DNA of 64,000 nucleotides from Leptodontidium sp. MPI-SDFR-AT-0119 (Eukaryota; Ascomycota; Leotiomycetes; Helotiales; Leptodontidiaceae): assembly GCA_020726505.1 (NCBI GenBank), contig JAHLEZ010000004.1:434001-498000 (forward strand), read 5' to 3'. The notes under the pieces are model-generated. The model made no database searches and was not told the DNA's origin. It saw nothing but the letters and a program-made list of their open reading frames with translations. A program made the translations under genes and the position numbers. Shown in pieces: positions 11,723 to 23,477 of this stretch; the first letter of the stretch is position 1; every line of letters starts with the position of its first letter.

Positions 11723-14700
11723 TTCTTATCCAACTTCCCGTCCTCCAATTCTAGAGGTTTGGTGCTGCTTAATCATGATATGTTACATAGAAAACGTCTG
11801 ATGATGAGAGTTCTTGATTTTCTAGCAGAGGGGGACAATGCGACGTCAAAGCTGAAGAACTCTTATCTGCAAGTGAAGACAGATAATGTTCTGGTGTAGC
11901 AGAATAAATGGGCTCATGACATCCTTTAACTAGAAGGACTCGCGGCCAAAGCGGATAGTTATGCTCAGTGGCAGTCGAGTTGATACCATCTTCAGTCCCA
12001 TTTCATTTCAATGACTTCAATAAGGAGTAACTCGCTCACCAAAGTAGTGTTATATCTCATCTTGTGTCTGCGCTACTTTGGGAAACCATTCACCATTTTG
12101 CTAAAAACTTGCTAAATTAAGGAAACAGCTAATGGAATAACACTACTTTTCGCTTTGAGAAAATTGGGGAACCTCGGTGTCTATGGAGAGAAAGTAGTTC
12201 AAATTCTGTTTAAGGAACGGTCATGTTGACTTCAAAGAGAATTCTTTAGAGAAGGCGTGAAAGTAACTCGCTGAACGTGCATTCTCTGGAGTAGGCGTCT
12301 CTGTTTACTTCTGAGCCCAACATGTTTAGCCATTAACAGCTTGGGATGGAAGCACGAGCACTTGGAAAAGAGCGGAAATTGTGTTCCATCCATGCCATTC
12401 TTTCTTCGAAGTCACTTCTCACCATCGCTACTTGCTTCCTTTGTTTCTGGACGGCTTCGCTACCCTCGCTTCCTTTTTGCCCCAATACACCCTCGACGCT
12501 CTCTTTCCCGCTTCTTCACTGCTCGCGCTTGTTCCACAATAACTCACTTTGTCACTCTTATTGCGCGCCCCCTTCGCAAAAAAAACATGATCGAAAACCA
12601 GTCGTCTTGTAACATTCAGCCGCCCCGGCTCCTCCATGCCTTTCGGTCACGCCGGCCAACATCCGGGGAGGATAGAACTGAGGCAATAGATACCAGATTA
12701 TTTCGGCAAGTCTCCTGTTGGACTTCAGATTCTAAGGTTGGGGATTTGGGATTTCTGTAGTGACTTCTCACAGTCAGGCAGCGATTCTAGCCGTGATTTT
12801 GATATCGCAGTCCATCAAGCGAAAAATTAGACTATCAACCACAATAAAATATTTTTTCGCGCCTCAACTCCAATTGCGTACAAAACACGCACAACTCATT
12901 CTCAAATTCATAATACCGCTTCTACAAAACCTCAAATTCACTATTTAATGTGTTCTCAATCAGTGGCCCCACGGTCGTTGCTCTCTCGTTGATTTTACAA
13001 CTTCTCATTTATTAGTTGCGCCGCCGCTATGTTGGATATCTCTGGCTATCTCTGCTGTAGCTCACAATGAGTTGAATATGACCAATTCCCTTGTTCTCGT
13101 ATATCTCTCTTTCGTCTTTCCCTTATCACAATAACTTTCCCTTATCACAATATCTTTCCCTTATCACAATATCTTTCCCTTATCACAATATCTCCAAGCG
13201 CAACCCCTTTCCCTCACCTTCGGTTCGAGGCAAAACCTCGGCTCCAGAGCTACCCTCCCCTCCCGGCCATCATCTCCTTCGAGTATCGCCTCAACCCCTC
13301 CTACAACGTCTACGAAATTCTCGCTGTCTTTGTTGCCAGCGCTCTCTGGCACTTTGGTGGAGAGGATTTGTAAGAACATTAAATGTTATCTTGAGTTCGC
13401 GGGTAGTTATTACAGAAGGTAGATAACCACAAATGAAGACTAGGATCCACGTTTTGATTGTTTTTGAATCTGCGGGCTCGGGGAAACCTGACAGTTTTCG
13501 TGATATTCAGGACTTCAATGTGCCCTATTTAATGGATAATATTCAAAGTGCTCCAACTGACATCAAAATAATCTTAAAATTTAAGATTTTAGATCACGCA
13601 ATTCTTAATGTCCCCTACTACAAATAGCACATTGTAATCGATTATACTGATCCCAGAATAACTTTTCTATTAAGGATTCCGATTTGCGTTGCTCGCTACA
13701 CCATATCATATGGAGGCAATGCATCTTCAAGTGACACTGGCATTTTCTCAATCCAGAATTCGGAATATTACAGCCCTGCAAAAATAGATGTCTCAGAAGA
13801 AATATAGACACGCACATAATAACCTCAGAAAACATATCTAGCTACTTCTCTGCATCAAATCCAGAAACCCCCGAACCTTCTCAAGATTTCTAGATTCTGT
13901 CAGTACCTATTCGTTTTATCATGTGTCGTCTGCGTTTGCTTTGTTCTTCCGTTTGCATTCTCCCCAAACCCCAACCTCCCCTTCCCCTCCCCATCCCACC
14001 AAAACCTCACATCTCCCTCTTCGGCGGCGAACTTACCACAAAAAACATGGTCCAACGATCGCAAGTCCAAGGCCGAATCTACGGCTTCAAAAGCCCAGCC
14101 GAATTCGCAGCCCTCGGATACTCTCACATCGAAGTGGTAGTCCCCAAGATTGTGCGCTAGCACATGGTTCTCGTCCTGGACACCATCAAGAATAGTGCAC
14201 ACTACGTGCAGGTCATGAATGACCGTAAATGCTCTCTTTCCTAGTCCCCAACATAGCCAAAATACCTACACATATTACTAATGTAACTCCCTTGCCACCA
14301 GATAACATCCACACGCACCCCTACCGATGACTACCTACCCATCTCCCCGACGCTAAAGAGGCTATATCCTATGCAGATCCGTCTACAGAACAATCGCGCT
14401 GTCATCGGGAACCGAGCGGTGCTGCAGGTCACGGCCTTGAGGAAAAACTCGTATCTAAGGATTGATTGCAGTTATGAGGTGTCGATCGTAGTGCTGGAGG
14501 GTACTGTGGATAGTTTGGGGGGTGGATTGAGAGTCCGTGTGAAAAAAGAGGGGGATGAGGGAGCTAAGCGAGTTTTTCAAAGGGGGGGAGAGGGATCTCG
14601 CTAAGGATATAGAAGTGGTACCTGAGATGGATCATGAAGGAAAACTGGAGAAAGGAGTTGGCTTAAGTGAGGAGGCATCTAGGGAGAGTCAGAGTGAGAA

Positions 14701-14877
14701 AAGGAGAGAGAGGATAGGTGATGGCGAGGATGATGGACGGGTGTCGTTCGTTTTCGTTCTCTGTATGCTGTCTGCGCTTTTGCATCAGAGGCGCGTGCCC
14801 GTTAACCTCTGACATAGGCTGGGAAAGGCTCATACCAATTTTCTAGATCCATCTAACAATTGAAATTGAGGGGAATC
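11535..14877. other. Intergenic, 3.3 kb with small repeats and possible gene relics
   Basis: No intact gene. There is a 13-bp inverted repeat (AAAGTAGTGTTAT at 12041-12053 and its complement at 12137-12149) and a 19-bp tandem array at 13116-13191. Two stretches look like eroded coding sequence: about 13205-13370 on the plus strand, which reads as a plausible C-terminus ending at TAA, and about 14040-14230, whose readable frame is broken by a TAG. Neither can be assigned to a family. The region 14371-14810 has open frames but simple, GA-rich composition. Confidence 0.4.
13116..13191. repeat. 19-bp tandem repeat, four copies
   Basis: Four head-to-tail copies of CTTTCCCTTATCACAATAT; the first copy differs at its last base. 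The array sits just before a possible eroded C-terminal coding fragment (about 13205-13370). No function is evident. Confidence 0.85.
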
Positions 14878-14879
14878 TA

Positions 14880-14970
14880 CTCGTCGGTTTCCTGATTTTT
14901 TTGAAATATTACCGACCTGTACCAACAGGTCGGTATCAGCAACTTGGACATATCAGCAACTTGGACACGG
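14880..14970. repeat. Left terminal inverted repeat, 91 bp
   Basis: Starts CTCGTCGGTTTCCTGA directly after the TA target. It contains a 10-bp palindrome, ACCGACCTGT and its complement around a 4-bp spacer (14911-14934), and a 17-bp direct repeat TATCAGCAACTTGGACA at 14934-14950 and 14951-14967. These inner repeats are good candidates for transposase binding sites. Confidence 0.93.
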
Positions 14971-15182
14971 CAAATACCGTCTTAATCAAGGAATAACTTT
15001 TTTACTACTAATGTAATCAACTTCGGGGATAGACCATTAGATCCAGAATAAAATTCTGCATTAATTATAACTTAGATAACGTCATTTAATTCATGTTGTG
15101 TATTGTAATTAATTAAAGTAAGCAAGACTTTAGGTGCACTCGCTTATGTAATCCTATATCTAACCACTAACTTTGACACCCC

Positions 15183-17710
15183 TCAATTATAATCATCGTA
15201 ATCTACAGGCCCACTACCACTATTATCAGTTAAATTAACGTCAGAATCGGAATTAGTAGACAAATCTGACTCTACTATGCTCTTAATATTACTGCTACTC
15301 TCTTGCTCTGTGTCGCTAGGGATCTCAATCGCCTTTTGTGTTAGTCTCTTGGTGCGAATTGGTCTTTGAGATGCGGCCATAACTATAGGCTCTTGCTGTG
15401 TAGCCTCTTTCCCTTTAATTGTGTTTGGTTTCCGACCCCTAGGCTTCTTCCTAGTACTAATTAAGGCCTGTATCTTCGTAGCTCTGTCGAGTTTATATTG
15501 TATTTTAGCCTGAGCTTTCTCCTCCCGGATGCGTGTCTTTTCCACTCTTTTTTGAACCTTCGTAATTTCCTTTTCTTCTTTCTTTTGCTGTCGAGTTAAA
15601 GCCTTAGTAATCTTCTCTTCTTCTAACTTCAATATATTTCTAGTAATATTTGCCTCTCTGCGGAGCTTCGTAAGTTTAGACTCCTGGGCAGCTTCGTTCC
15701 TCTCGCCGATGATTCGTAACCTTTCCCTAGAGGAGATTACACGGCCTCCGCCGCGTGATTTGACTCTCTTGGTACTATCTTCGTCATTGAGTACAAGGGA
15801 TTGGCTGCCCCAGGTAGTACTTGGAACTGAAGTGAGCTCTTAGCGCGCGGCGTCGGCTAATATCACATTAACTGTACTACCTTTTCGGAATTTCTTATTA
15901 GAGAGTCGCTTTGATGGAGATGATAGTATATCTTCGTAGGTTTCTAGAAATTCGGCGTGTGCGTTGATTCCTTTAACCCCGTATGGTGTATTAAAAAATG
16001 GCGTCTTCTTGTACCAACGTGGATCTTCCGCCGTCTTTCTAAAGCCGTAATCGCCGTAGTCTATTATACCTTTAGGTTGCGAAGGTTGCTCTGGAGTAAC
16101 TGCCTCTATTGAATCTTGAATATTAAGTAATTCGTCGATACGAGAGCTTGCTAATGGAGCTATTAAGTCGTCTGTAATATCGATATTTCCGTCACGTGGG
16201 AGCTGTGGGAGCTGGATTCCGTCCTCCGGCTTATTGTCGAAAGCCCTATTATCCTGAATCCACGGAATATAGTCGTATTCGTCGTCTGACGCGGTTTCGG
16301 CCTCCTAAAACCGATTATTAACTGGTACCTAGCGTGATATAGGTTCGTTAGATGCAGGAACATTGATCATATTAGATAGATTATCTAGGGTATGGTTGTA
16401 CACTCGTCTACTGGTGTCTTTATCGCTCATTTGGGTATCTTGGGTAAGCTTGAAAGCTGAAATGATGACATCCGCGTTTAGTGGCCATATGCTAGTACGC
16501 CTGAAGGCTGACTGAATTGTCTCTTTCTTGAAGGTTTTGGCTCTGATTTGGTGAAGGCATTGAAGAAAGGTGTATTTGGTGAAGGTGTTGTAATTGTTTT
16601 TAATTTTATCTTTAATTGCTCGTCCATGCTAATGCTTTTTAGACTGGAAACAAGTAACGTCTAATGGTTGTGTGGCATGCGTCGAGTGAGTAATTAAACA
16701 AAAAGGTACGATATTCAGTTACTTACACCTAGAGATAAACTCATACGTTATATGGCTACTATGGCTATTAAATATCAAGAGACGCTATTGACCTTGTTGG
16801 CGGCCTCTGGTTTGTTGATTAAAGTCTTTGAGCTATTCTAATATAAGCTCGTCACTGGAATACCCCTTTTTACTATAAGAGATCTTTGTGCCTAGAGGTA
16901 GGTTGTTGTTAAATATCTTCTTTAGGTAGATAGCCCCCGGTATAATGATGTAGCAATTAATGGCGTAGCCAGCGGCAGAGATACACTTAATGACTGACAC
17001 AGATTCGCGGTCGACAGGGTCACGGGTATAAACCTAAAAACAGTTAATACGCACTTAGTCATCGGGATAAGCGCCTTTTAGGTGGAAAAACGTACCTTCT
17101 TAATGTTCTTGTGCGTAATAACCGTTGTACTACTAATACACTCGACCCGGAAGCCAATTTCGTCTATATTGAAGATATCTTTCTAATGTATTGAGTATTT
17201 GGCTATTACTGTAGCTAACTTTTTAAAGCAACCAGTGATCTCTCTAATCGTCATACAATCTTTACGCTTTTGGTCTATTGGAGTAGTCCGTAAAGTATGA
17301 TATCGGCCAGCGGCGTCTATTCTTTTAACCCATCGTCTGGCCTAACACTGCCTAATTCGCTGGAAAACCTCTATAGAGAGACTTAATATCATAGTTGCGG
17401 CCGCAATAATTATATCATATCTCATAGGAAAGCCCCTTGCGATAGCCATATCAACATATTATATTAAAGAAGCCTCTTGAGCTTCATTTAACTTCTTGTT
17501 ATGGCCACCATTCTCAGCTAAAGTCTTTGAACTACCTAAATCTCTCTTCTTATACCGGTGATTTAAAGTAGAGTAGCTAACTCTATTAAACACGCCAGCG
17601 GCGATACGTAGACTAGTGATTTCGGTGTCGTCGGGGTTCTTATATGCCTCTAAAGTAGCTTGAATCTTAGCTTCCTGGCTCATATATGCGGGGGTCTTGT
17701 ATTTGGGCAT
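15183..17710 (-). pseudogene. pogo/Fot1-like DDE transposase with in-frame stops
   Basis: Reading from ATG at 17710, the frame runs to 17096, is joined across a 62-bp intron (GTACGT at 17095, TTTTTAG ending at 17034) and continues 17033-15183, 821 codons in all. The N-terminal part is a psq/CENP-B-type helix-turn-helix, the middle contains FNIDEIGF (first catalytic Asp) and THATQPLDV typical of pogo DDE enzymes, and the C-terminal third is a long Lys/Glu-rich coil. There are seven UAG and three UAA inside, no UGA and no frameshift. At 16833, 16785 and 16629 the stop stands where the family has Trp (E-W-L-K, GQ-W-RLL and KH-W-H contexts). It would cut and paste the element in the nucleus. By the usual reading it is inactive. 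Confidence 0.8.
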
Positions 17711-18120
17711 CTTCTATATACGAGCAATCTTAGCATCTAAGGGGGTCCTCTTCTTGCCCTTCTTAGACCCTCCACGCTTGATTTGAGGCGTAGATTTCGC
17801 TATAGTAGGCGTAGTTCGTGGTCCGGATTGAAGTGTGTATGTATAGGTAAGATAAATCGCGTTTTTGCGTGTTGGAGGGGGGGATCCAGACGCGATTTGC
17901 ACCCCTGTCGATGCCTTGCGGGATGTTCCGAGGCGCCAAGACCTGCAAAATCTTCATCCTAAACTCGTATTCAACTCGAAACAACGCCGTATTAACTAGC
18001 CCTAGCCCTAATGCACTGGTTTGGTAATTATTCTTTTAGCTACGTCGCATTTTTCTATGAAAGAATCAAGTTAAACGGACTAGAATTGGATTTTTAAAGT
18101 AATTAAATAGGCCGAAAAGG

Positions 18121-18211
18121 CCGTGTCCAAGTTGCTGATATGTCCAAGTTGCTGATACCGACCTGTTGGTACAGGTCGGTAATATTTCAAAAAAATCAGG
18201 AAACCGACGAG
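18121..18211. repeat. Right terminal inverted repeat, 91 bp
   Basis: Exact reverse complement of the left repeat, followed by the TA target duplication. The identity of both ends argues that the element moved recently. Confidence 0.93.
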
Positions 18212-18213
18212 TA

Positions 18214-19173
18214 CCTTAAACACCTACCTTTGTAAAAGAAAAAAAAAAAACACAAATACGTCTCGCATAGGTCCAACCACCTTCCTTCCCTGCTCTATTC
18301 TGCTGTGTTATACAAATCACACAGCGTCGTCGAGCGTGCGGGAGCTTAACCTTAACGTTAATTAAGGCCATATGCCCCAAGTGCCGTTCACGTGACTTTT
18401 TAATCACCATTATTCAATTATTAATCTAATCACTTGACTAATTAGTTGATTAGGCTAGATTAACAAGGAAATGCGCTTGATCAGACTAGAATAATAGCCG
18501 TTATTCTAGTCTAGTCTAGTTAATTAAAATGCTAAAAAAATCTCATAATGAGGTCAAATATGAAGGTAAGCAACAAGTCTTAGCGGTGAGAAAATGACAT
18601 TAATAACTACTGAGACAGGTCCTCAACCGCTTCCTAGGCTCAAATATGCCTTTCCCTCGCTACATGGTGCCATTTAGTAGTCATTGTGCGATACTGAGCG
18701 AAGAAAAACCAACGGGCCTATGGTTTTGTCAAAGAATGGTGTATCGATGTCAGTTGCAAGCGTGTAGAGCCTACAGGGTGCTAGGTTAAGAGGTGTATTC
18801 AGTCTGAGGTCTAAAACTAGGTGCTGTTGCAGCTTCTAAGGTAACTATATGTCTGCCGCTATGACCACCTGTCCAGCCCAACCCAGCCTCCTCTCCTCTC
18901 TGAAATCAAGTAAACGCGCATTCACTTGAGCATTGCCAGCACACAAAAGATCAACAAGAAAGCTACACTATCCCTCATTAATTGGTCACTGGGCTCATGG
19001 CACGAATATTGCCAGACGGCAGGGGAGAAAAGAGGGGTAAGGTTCATAACTCTTTATTTTCCGGTTGTCGCTGCTAGCACCAATCTCTCTTTACATAGGT
19101 AGTAAGACGGTACGCCACATTCTTGTAAATATCAGACTAGAACATTAGTATCGATCTTTTTTCGTTTATTTTA
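18214..19173. other. Intergenic, 1 kb
   Basis: No supported gene. The stretch 18410-18540 is AT-rich with ATTAATCTAATC and TCTAGTCTAGT words, perhaps remains of a repeat. Nothing else is evident. Confidence 0.45.
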
Positions 19174-20256
19174 TCAAGACCCCTTACTTCGAACAATTCT
19201 CCCCTCACTTTCTCGGAAAAAAAATGCCTCCCTGCTTGGCTGGTTCGGGTCCTAGGATTATCATCAATACATGACACAATAGGGATGACGCAGAGGAACA
19301 TGACGGTCTGGTAACTACTTACATCATCAAAAAAAGGAATGTAATATGGGTTTTCGTCCATCCAGGTATCCGGATTGTGTCTTCGCTTACACCATGCACA
19401 TCGGACATGACCTTCTACGGGCGGTCTTGCCCCACAGGGACACCAATACTATAAAGGGTTGATCAACATCAAGCTTGGTTGTCAAGTGGGAGGATCAATA
19501 TACTTACAGCTAACTGGGATTGGTGAGAGTAAAGCCACTTGCCTGCTTCCAGATCCGGCATCCGCGGTCCTAACCCGAACTCGATGGTCCGCTTCCTTTT
19601 ATACAGGCCGTGGGTTTTTTGTTCCTTGGCTTTACACTGCAGACATATCCAACGTGTATACTGATCGCAGTCACAATATTCCGAAAGCGATAATGGGAGA
19701 TCGGCCTCGACTTTTTCATCGCATGCTGGGCAGTAGCAGATCACATTAGAGCTATACATATACTTATTATTGTGCGGTCTCCGGCAAGCGGAATACTTAG
19801 AATCTCGCACGCGGGGTACAAACCGACACTCCTAAATTGAACGAGCTTTAGTACTTCTAATATATAAGAGCACAATAAACAAATTTCACATCTTACCTCG
19901 CAAACGTTGATTCCGCAATCCCGGCAAGGGAGTGCATTGGTAGCATCGCACTTCAGATTCCATACGCGCACTTCGAGTTCTTCGTCGTATTGCGGTCTTC
20001 TACCAGTAGGTCCCCATCTACAGTCTTTGTCGGAATTCAAAGCGTAAATCCCTCGGAATTCCTGACGTTCTTTGAGACCGGTGCCGTCACATAAAGCTGT
20101 GCGCTTTAGTCGGTTGAAAACATGCGCGGATTGAAGAATTATGACATAGAAATCGGAGTTCGCCAGGGCAAGATGGAATAAGTCGAGGGTGCTGAGATAC
20201 TCAGCAGTCCTCGTCAAGATTGCGTATTGCGAGAGCAAGGGCACAAGATTCGACAT
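19174..20256 (-). CDS. F-box-like protein with cysteine-rich zinc-binding region, four exons
   Basis: Predicted protein of about 295 residues. Exons on the minus strand are 20256-19897, 19831-19508, 19448-19323 and 19251-19174. All introns fall between codons, with GTAAGA, GTAAGT and GTAAGT donors. The N-terminus (about residues 3-50, LLSQYAILTRTAEYLSTLDL onward) resembles an F-box. After it come clustered cysteines: CRDCGINVCEECR, CYCPACDEK, CDCDQY with ICLQC, and YWCPCG with CAWCKRRH, which suggest two or more zinc sites. Many ascomycete F-box proteins have this layout; they would be substrate adaptors of SCF ubiquitin ligases. The last intron is optional: reading through gives a different tail ending at 19137. 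The gene has no close partner; the nested transposon block starts about 0.8 kb upstream of its start codon. Confidence 0.78.
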
Positions 20257-21024
20257 TGTCGAAGATGTTGGAAGTTAAGATCAGGCATCCAGGTTAAATG
20301 TTGGATATATAGGAGCCAACAAGGCACTAGTCTCTTTCAAGATTAGCCTAAACGTGTTCAGAACTTAATGGAATACTGAGGTGTCGTTTCTGGGAGCCTC
20401 AGGCAGACGCTTTTTCACTGCCAACCGAATAGTTTCAGCTTCGCATAGATAATGTTGATAAAACCTCCTTTAATTCGTAGCCATACAGATCAAGCTATAT
20501 CTACTCCCTCAAATCACACTCTGCCACCCGTCTGAGCACCATGACAGTTGAGATGTGTACATGAGAGAGAGCTTCTCACAGAATTACAATTTCTACTAGT
20601 GGGTACTCTGGGCCGGATAAGAAAGCGGTGAGCTAAGCGGGTGGCAATACGCCTAACTGGGACTAGCGTGACGCTAAGCTCACCTATAGGTAGTCCGCAT
20701 TTCTCCTGAGGATTCGAGAGGACAGAGCAATCAATTCATACTTTCTTTGCGTACCCCTAGAACCGTGAGACCCCGTAGCAGTGAACCAGGTTGTGTTTTC
20801 CCCTTCGAGTCCTACCCCAGAACCTACACTGTCAGTACAAACGCTTACAAGCGCTCTGAAGAGCTAGGCCCCATCCCGTACGCAGGCGCGCCGGAAGACC
20901 AAACTCTCAAGGAAGAAATCCCAAGGACCCTGACGACTATTCTAAGAATCGTGAAACTTAACTTATGTACGCTATTCTCCAGATAACAGTAGGTGAGGAA
21001 ACGGATAAGCAGGGAATGTAGACA
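20257..21024. other. Intergenic, 0.8 kb
   Basis: Contains the probable promoter of the minus-strand F-box-like gene. A plus-strand frame of 79 codons at 20747-20986 reads smoothly but starts from a non-ATG codon and matches nothing I know, so it is not called. Confidence 0.4.
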
Positions 21025-21026
21025 TA

Positions 21027-21194
21027 CAATGGGGTGCAAAAAGTCTACACACTGCCAAGGCACATCTTACTACAAAAAGTCAAGCGGTTACTTATCAAGG
21101 TTAGAAGTGGCTGAAGGCTAGCTTTAAGAATTCAAGCGTCTGCTTGATCTGGTTAGACTTATCTTGGCGTGTGTAGACTTTTTGCACCCCACTA
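21027..21194. mobile_element. Tc1/mariner-type MITE, 168 bp
   Basis: Terminal inverted repeats of about 30 bp: left CAATGGGGTGCAAAAAGTCT, right the complement of TAGTGGGGTGCAAAAAGTCT. TA dinucleotides flank it (21025-21026 and 21195-21196). The two first-bases differences (CAA versus TAG for an ancestral CAG) are what C-to-T decay on either strand would give. No coding capacity. It lies only 15 bp from the end of the nested pogo-like element. Confidence 0.85.
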
Positions 21195-21929
21195 TAAAGT
21201 ACGCTGTTAACGTCCCACCCCACCCTTTTGACCACCCCTACTGTGGTGGGGACAGCCCCTGATTTCTTTTGTCACATGACTGCGCTGGTCCTTCGCACAT
21301 ATAAGGAGCCAACACTTGACTACAGAACGTCAAGAACGCAACACCAGATATATTCTATTTTATTAGAACCTTTTCCCTCCCCTCCTTTGCCGATTCGTAC
21401 TCTCCAGATATGTGATATCTTTAGATTTGATTGATCTGTTATTTACAGAGCCTAGAATCTCCTCCGGTGGCTCGCTACATGCTACCCTCTTGTTGTGTGG
21501 ATTGGGGTTCGTCCCTCCCACACTACTCTTACCTGCTAGCTTGGGTAGTTATTGGCTCTCTTGGTTCTTGGTTAGTTTCTTTAAAATTTGGAATAAAAGT
21601 TATTTTTGTTATAAAGCCTAAGTATACTAAATATAATGTTATATATGCGCTTGCGAACGTCGCGAATAGTAAATCTTTACAAAAGGCGGCGCTTAAGTGG
21701 GGTGTTCCTAGGTCTACTCTTTACAGTTATAATATAATAACTCTACTACACCAAGAGGCCGCTAGTCATTTATAAAGGCTACCTATAGTAATAAAGAATC
21801 AATTAATTAATTAAGTGCTTACTTAAGAGTCTCTTAGTCGTGGAATTACGCATGCATAAATTAAGGTTTTTAACGAGAGGCTCTTAGCTCTCTAAGGGGA
21901 CTATAGACTACTCGGAAAACACTAGATAG

Positions 21930-22082
21930 TGTGGTGGGGATGGCACGTGAGAGCTTGTCAGCTGACTTGACTACCCCTTTATATGGCCGGCTGCCAGCTG
22001 TAGAGTTGCATCCACAGAACATATACAACGAATACTACTTTTGGCTCTTTTGTCGATACGATTGGGCTTTGTCCCCTTCACA
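21930..22082 (+). repeat. 5' LTR of the TRIM-like element
   Basis: Starts TGTGGTGGGGATGG and ends CCCCTTCACA; 153 bp. A TTTATATGG stretch inside it can serve as a TATA box. Confidence 0.9.
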
Positions 22083-22730
22083 TTTTGGTGACCGACGCAG
22101 GGAGTGTTAAGATGCGCGTGTGTATCTTTGGTCGAAGGCCCTTGAACACTTAGATCCTCTTCTCTTCGATTCGCAGTCAAGTTTGACGAAACATGAAGAT
22201 ATACCTCTCGTACACGATACTTTCGCACACGATGCCTTCGCACACGACGATGCCTCCGCATACGATGCCTTCGTACTTGCCCGACGTACACTTCCTCTTC
22301 CGATACTCCTCCTCTCGTTGAGCACTCTTTGGCTCTTGCCACACGACAACGATACCTTCAGAGAACCATTAACTTGGCCTTCTCTGCCGAGCGGCATCAT
22401 ACCTTCTTCGATAGCCTCTGCGAGCTCTTCTTAACCTACCTCACTTCTACGACCACTTATCTCTTTCGATATGCCTCTGCAAGCTATCTCTTCGACTCTA
22501 CACTACGTACGATATTTCCACACTTCGACGCTCCGTACACTTCAACATACACATACACGCACTTGACCCCCCTTTCGCCGAGGCATCCGAAGGACAGATA
22601 GGTCATTTACATGTCACTGGTTTCTGTATGTAAATTATACTACAACTGAATGTTTGGATAATGTTGAGGATCGGGTTTAGGGTTAGATAGCTGCCCGAGG
22701 GCGGGCAGAGCCTTTGAAGGGAGGGACGGA

Positions 22731-22883
22731 TGTGGTGGGGATGGCACGTGAGAGCTTGTCAGCTGACTTGACTACCCCTTTATATGGCCGGCTGCCAGCT
22801 GTAGAGTTGCATCCACAGAACATATACAACGAATACTACTTTTGGCTCTTTTGTCGATACGATTGGGCTTTGTCCCCTTCACA
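22731..22883 (+). repeat. 3' LTR of the TRIM-like element
   Basis: Identical by eye to the 5' LTR over all 153 bp; preceded by the purine tract and followed by the ATAG duplication. Confidence 0.9.
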
Positions 22884-23279
22884 ATAGCACGATTTTTAGC
22901 CCGGAATTTTATTCTAAAGATTAAAAAGCAAATATCCGTTAATTCTATACGTGTTAATAACTCTTGTTCCGAAGTTATTAGGCCTTAGTTCTAAAAACTA
23001 AAGATCCCGGCTATTAAGGCTATTTTAACTAGCTAACAATAGAATATAAACGAGACTAGTATTATAAAAGGTTATAGTCTTAATAGATTTATTATAAGGC
23101 ACGCTAAAAATCGTAAGGTTTAAGGGAAATAGCTAGGTTTACGTGCGTGGATGTTAATCCTTGAGTGTATCTTTATAGTTGGAGTTTCTACACACTTTAC
23201 TATAATTTATAAGGGAAAATCGATACAGCAACAATAGTTTCCGTCTTAATTAGACGTATTCGATAAGTGACACTTTACT

Positions 23280-23477
23280 TGTCGTGCAGGTTATGGTAGG
23301 CCGGCTAAGCGAGCCCAATCAAAGGCACCATGGCCAAAGCGCCCGCGACCTCCATATTCAGGGAGCTCGAATAGACTATACGTAGACCAATACAACGATC
23401 AATTACAGTACTGCGCATACCTCAATAATACGTCAAATACGCCTCTGTGGAGCCTCTAGGCGTGCTCTTGCACGACA
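23280..23477 (+). repeat. 5' LTR of the Copia element
   Basis: 198 bp, begins TGTCGTGCAGG and ends TTGCACGACA; the first and last eight bases form a perfect inverted repeat. Confidence 0.95.

Larger units (their letters stand above)
14880..18211 (-). mobile_element. pogo/Fot1-like Tc1-mariner transposon, 3.33 kb
   Basis: The element is bounded by 91-bp terminal inverted repeats that are identical by eye (14880-14970 and 18121-18211) and by TA dinucleotides (14878-14879 and 18212-18213), the target site of the Tc1/mariner superfamily. It carries one transposase gene on the minus strand. The identical ends suggest recent movement, while the transposase frame contains stop codons, so it either moved in trans, was damaged afterwards, or its stops are corrected at the RNA level. 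Confidence 0.92.
21930..22883 (+). mobile_element. TRIM-like LTR retroelement, 954 bp
   Basis: Two identical 153-bp LTRs (21930-22082 and 22731-22883), each starting TG and ending CA, flank 648 bp of internal sequence. The target duplication is ATAG (21926-21929 and 22884-22887). A candidate primer-binding site begins TGGTGACCGACGCAGGG at 22086. A purine-rich tract GAAGGGAGGGA lies at 22716-22726, just before the 3' LTR. The interior has no recognisable gag or pol and contains repeated CACACGATGCCTTCG-like words. This is the layout of a terminal-repeat retrotransposon in miniature, which needs enzymes from another element. Identical LTRs indicate a recent insertion into the dead pogo element. 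Confidence 0.87.

Noticed and set aside
21243..21600. TGTGGTGGGGAC at 21243 as the start of another LTR
   Set aside because: It resembles the TRIM LTR only for about a dozen bases; the position is explained as the 5' region of the pogo-like element next to its inverted repeat.
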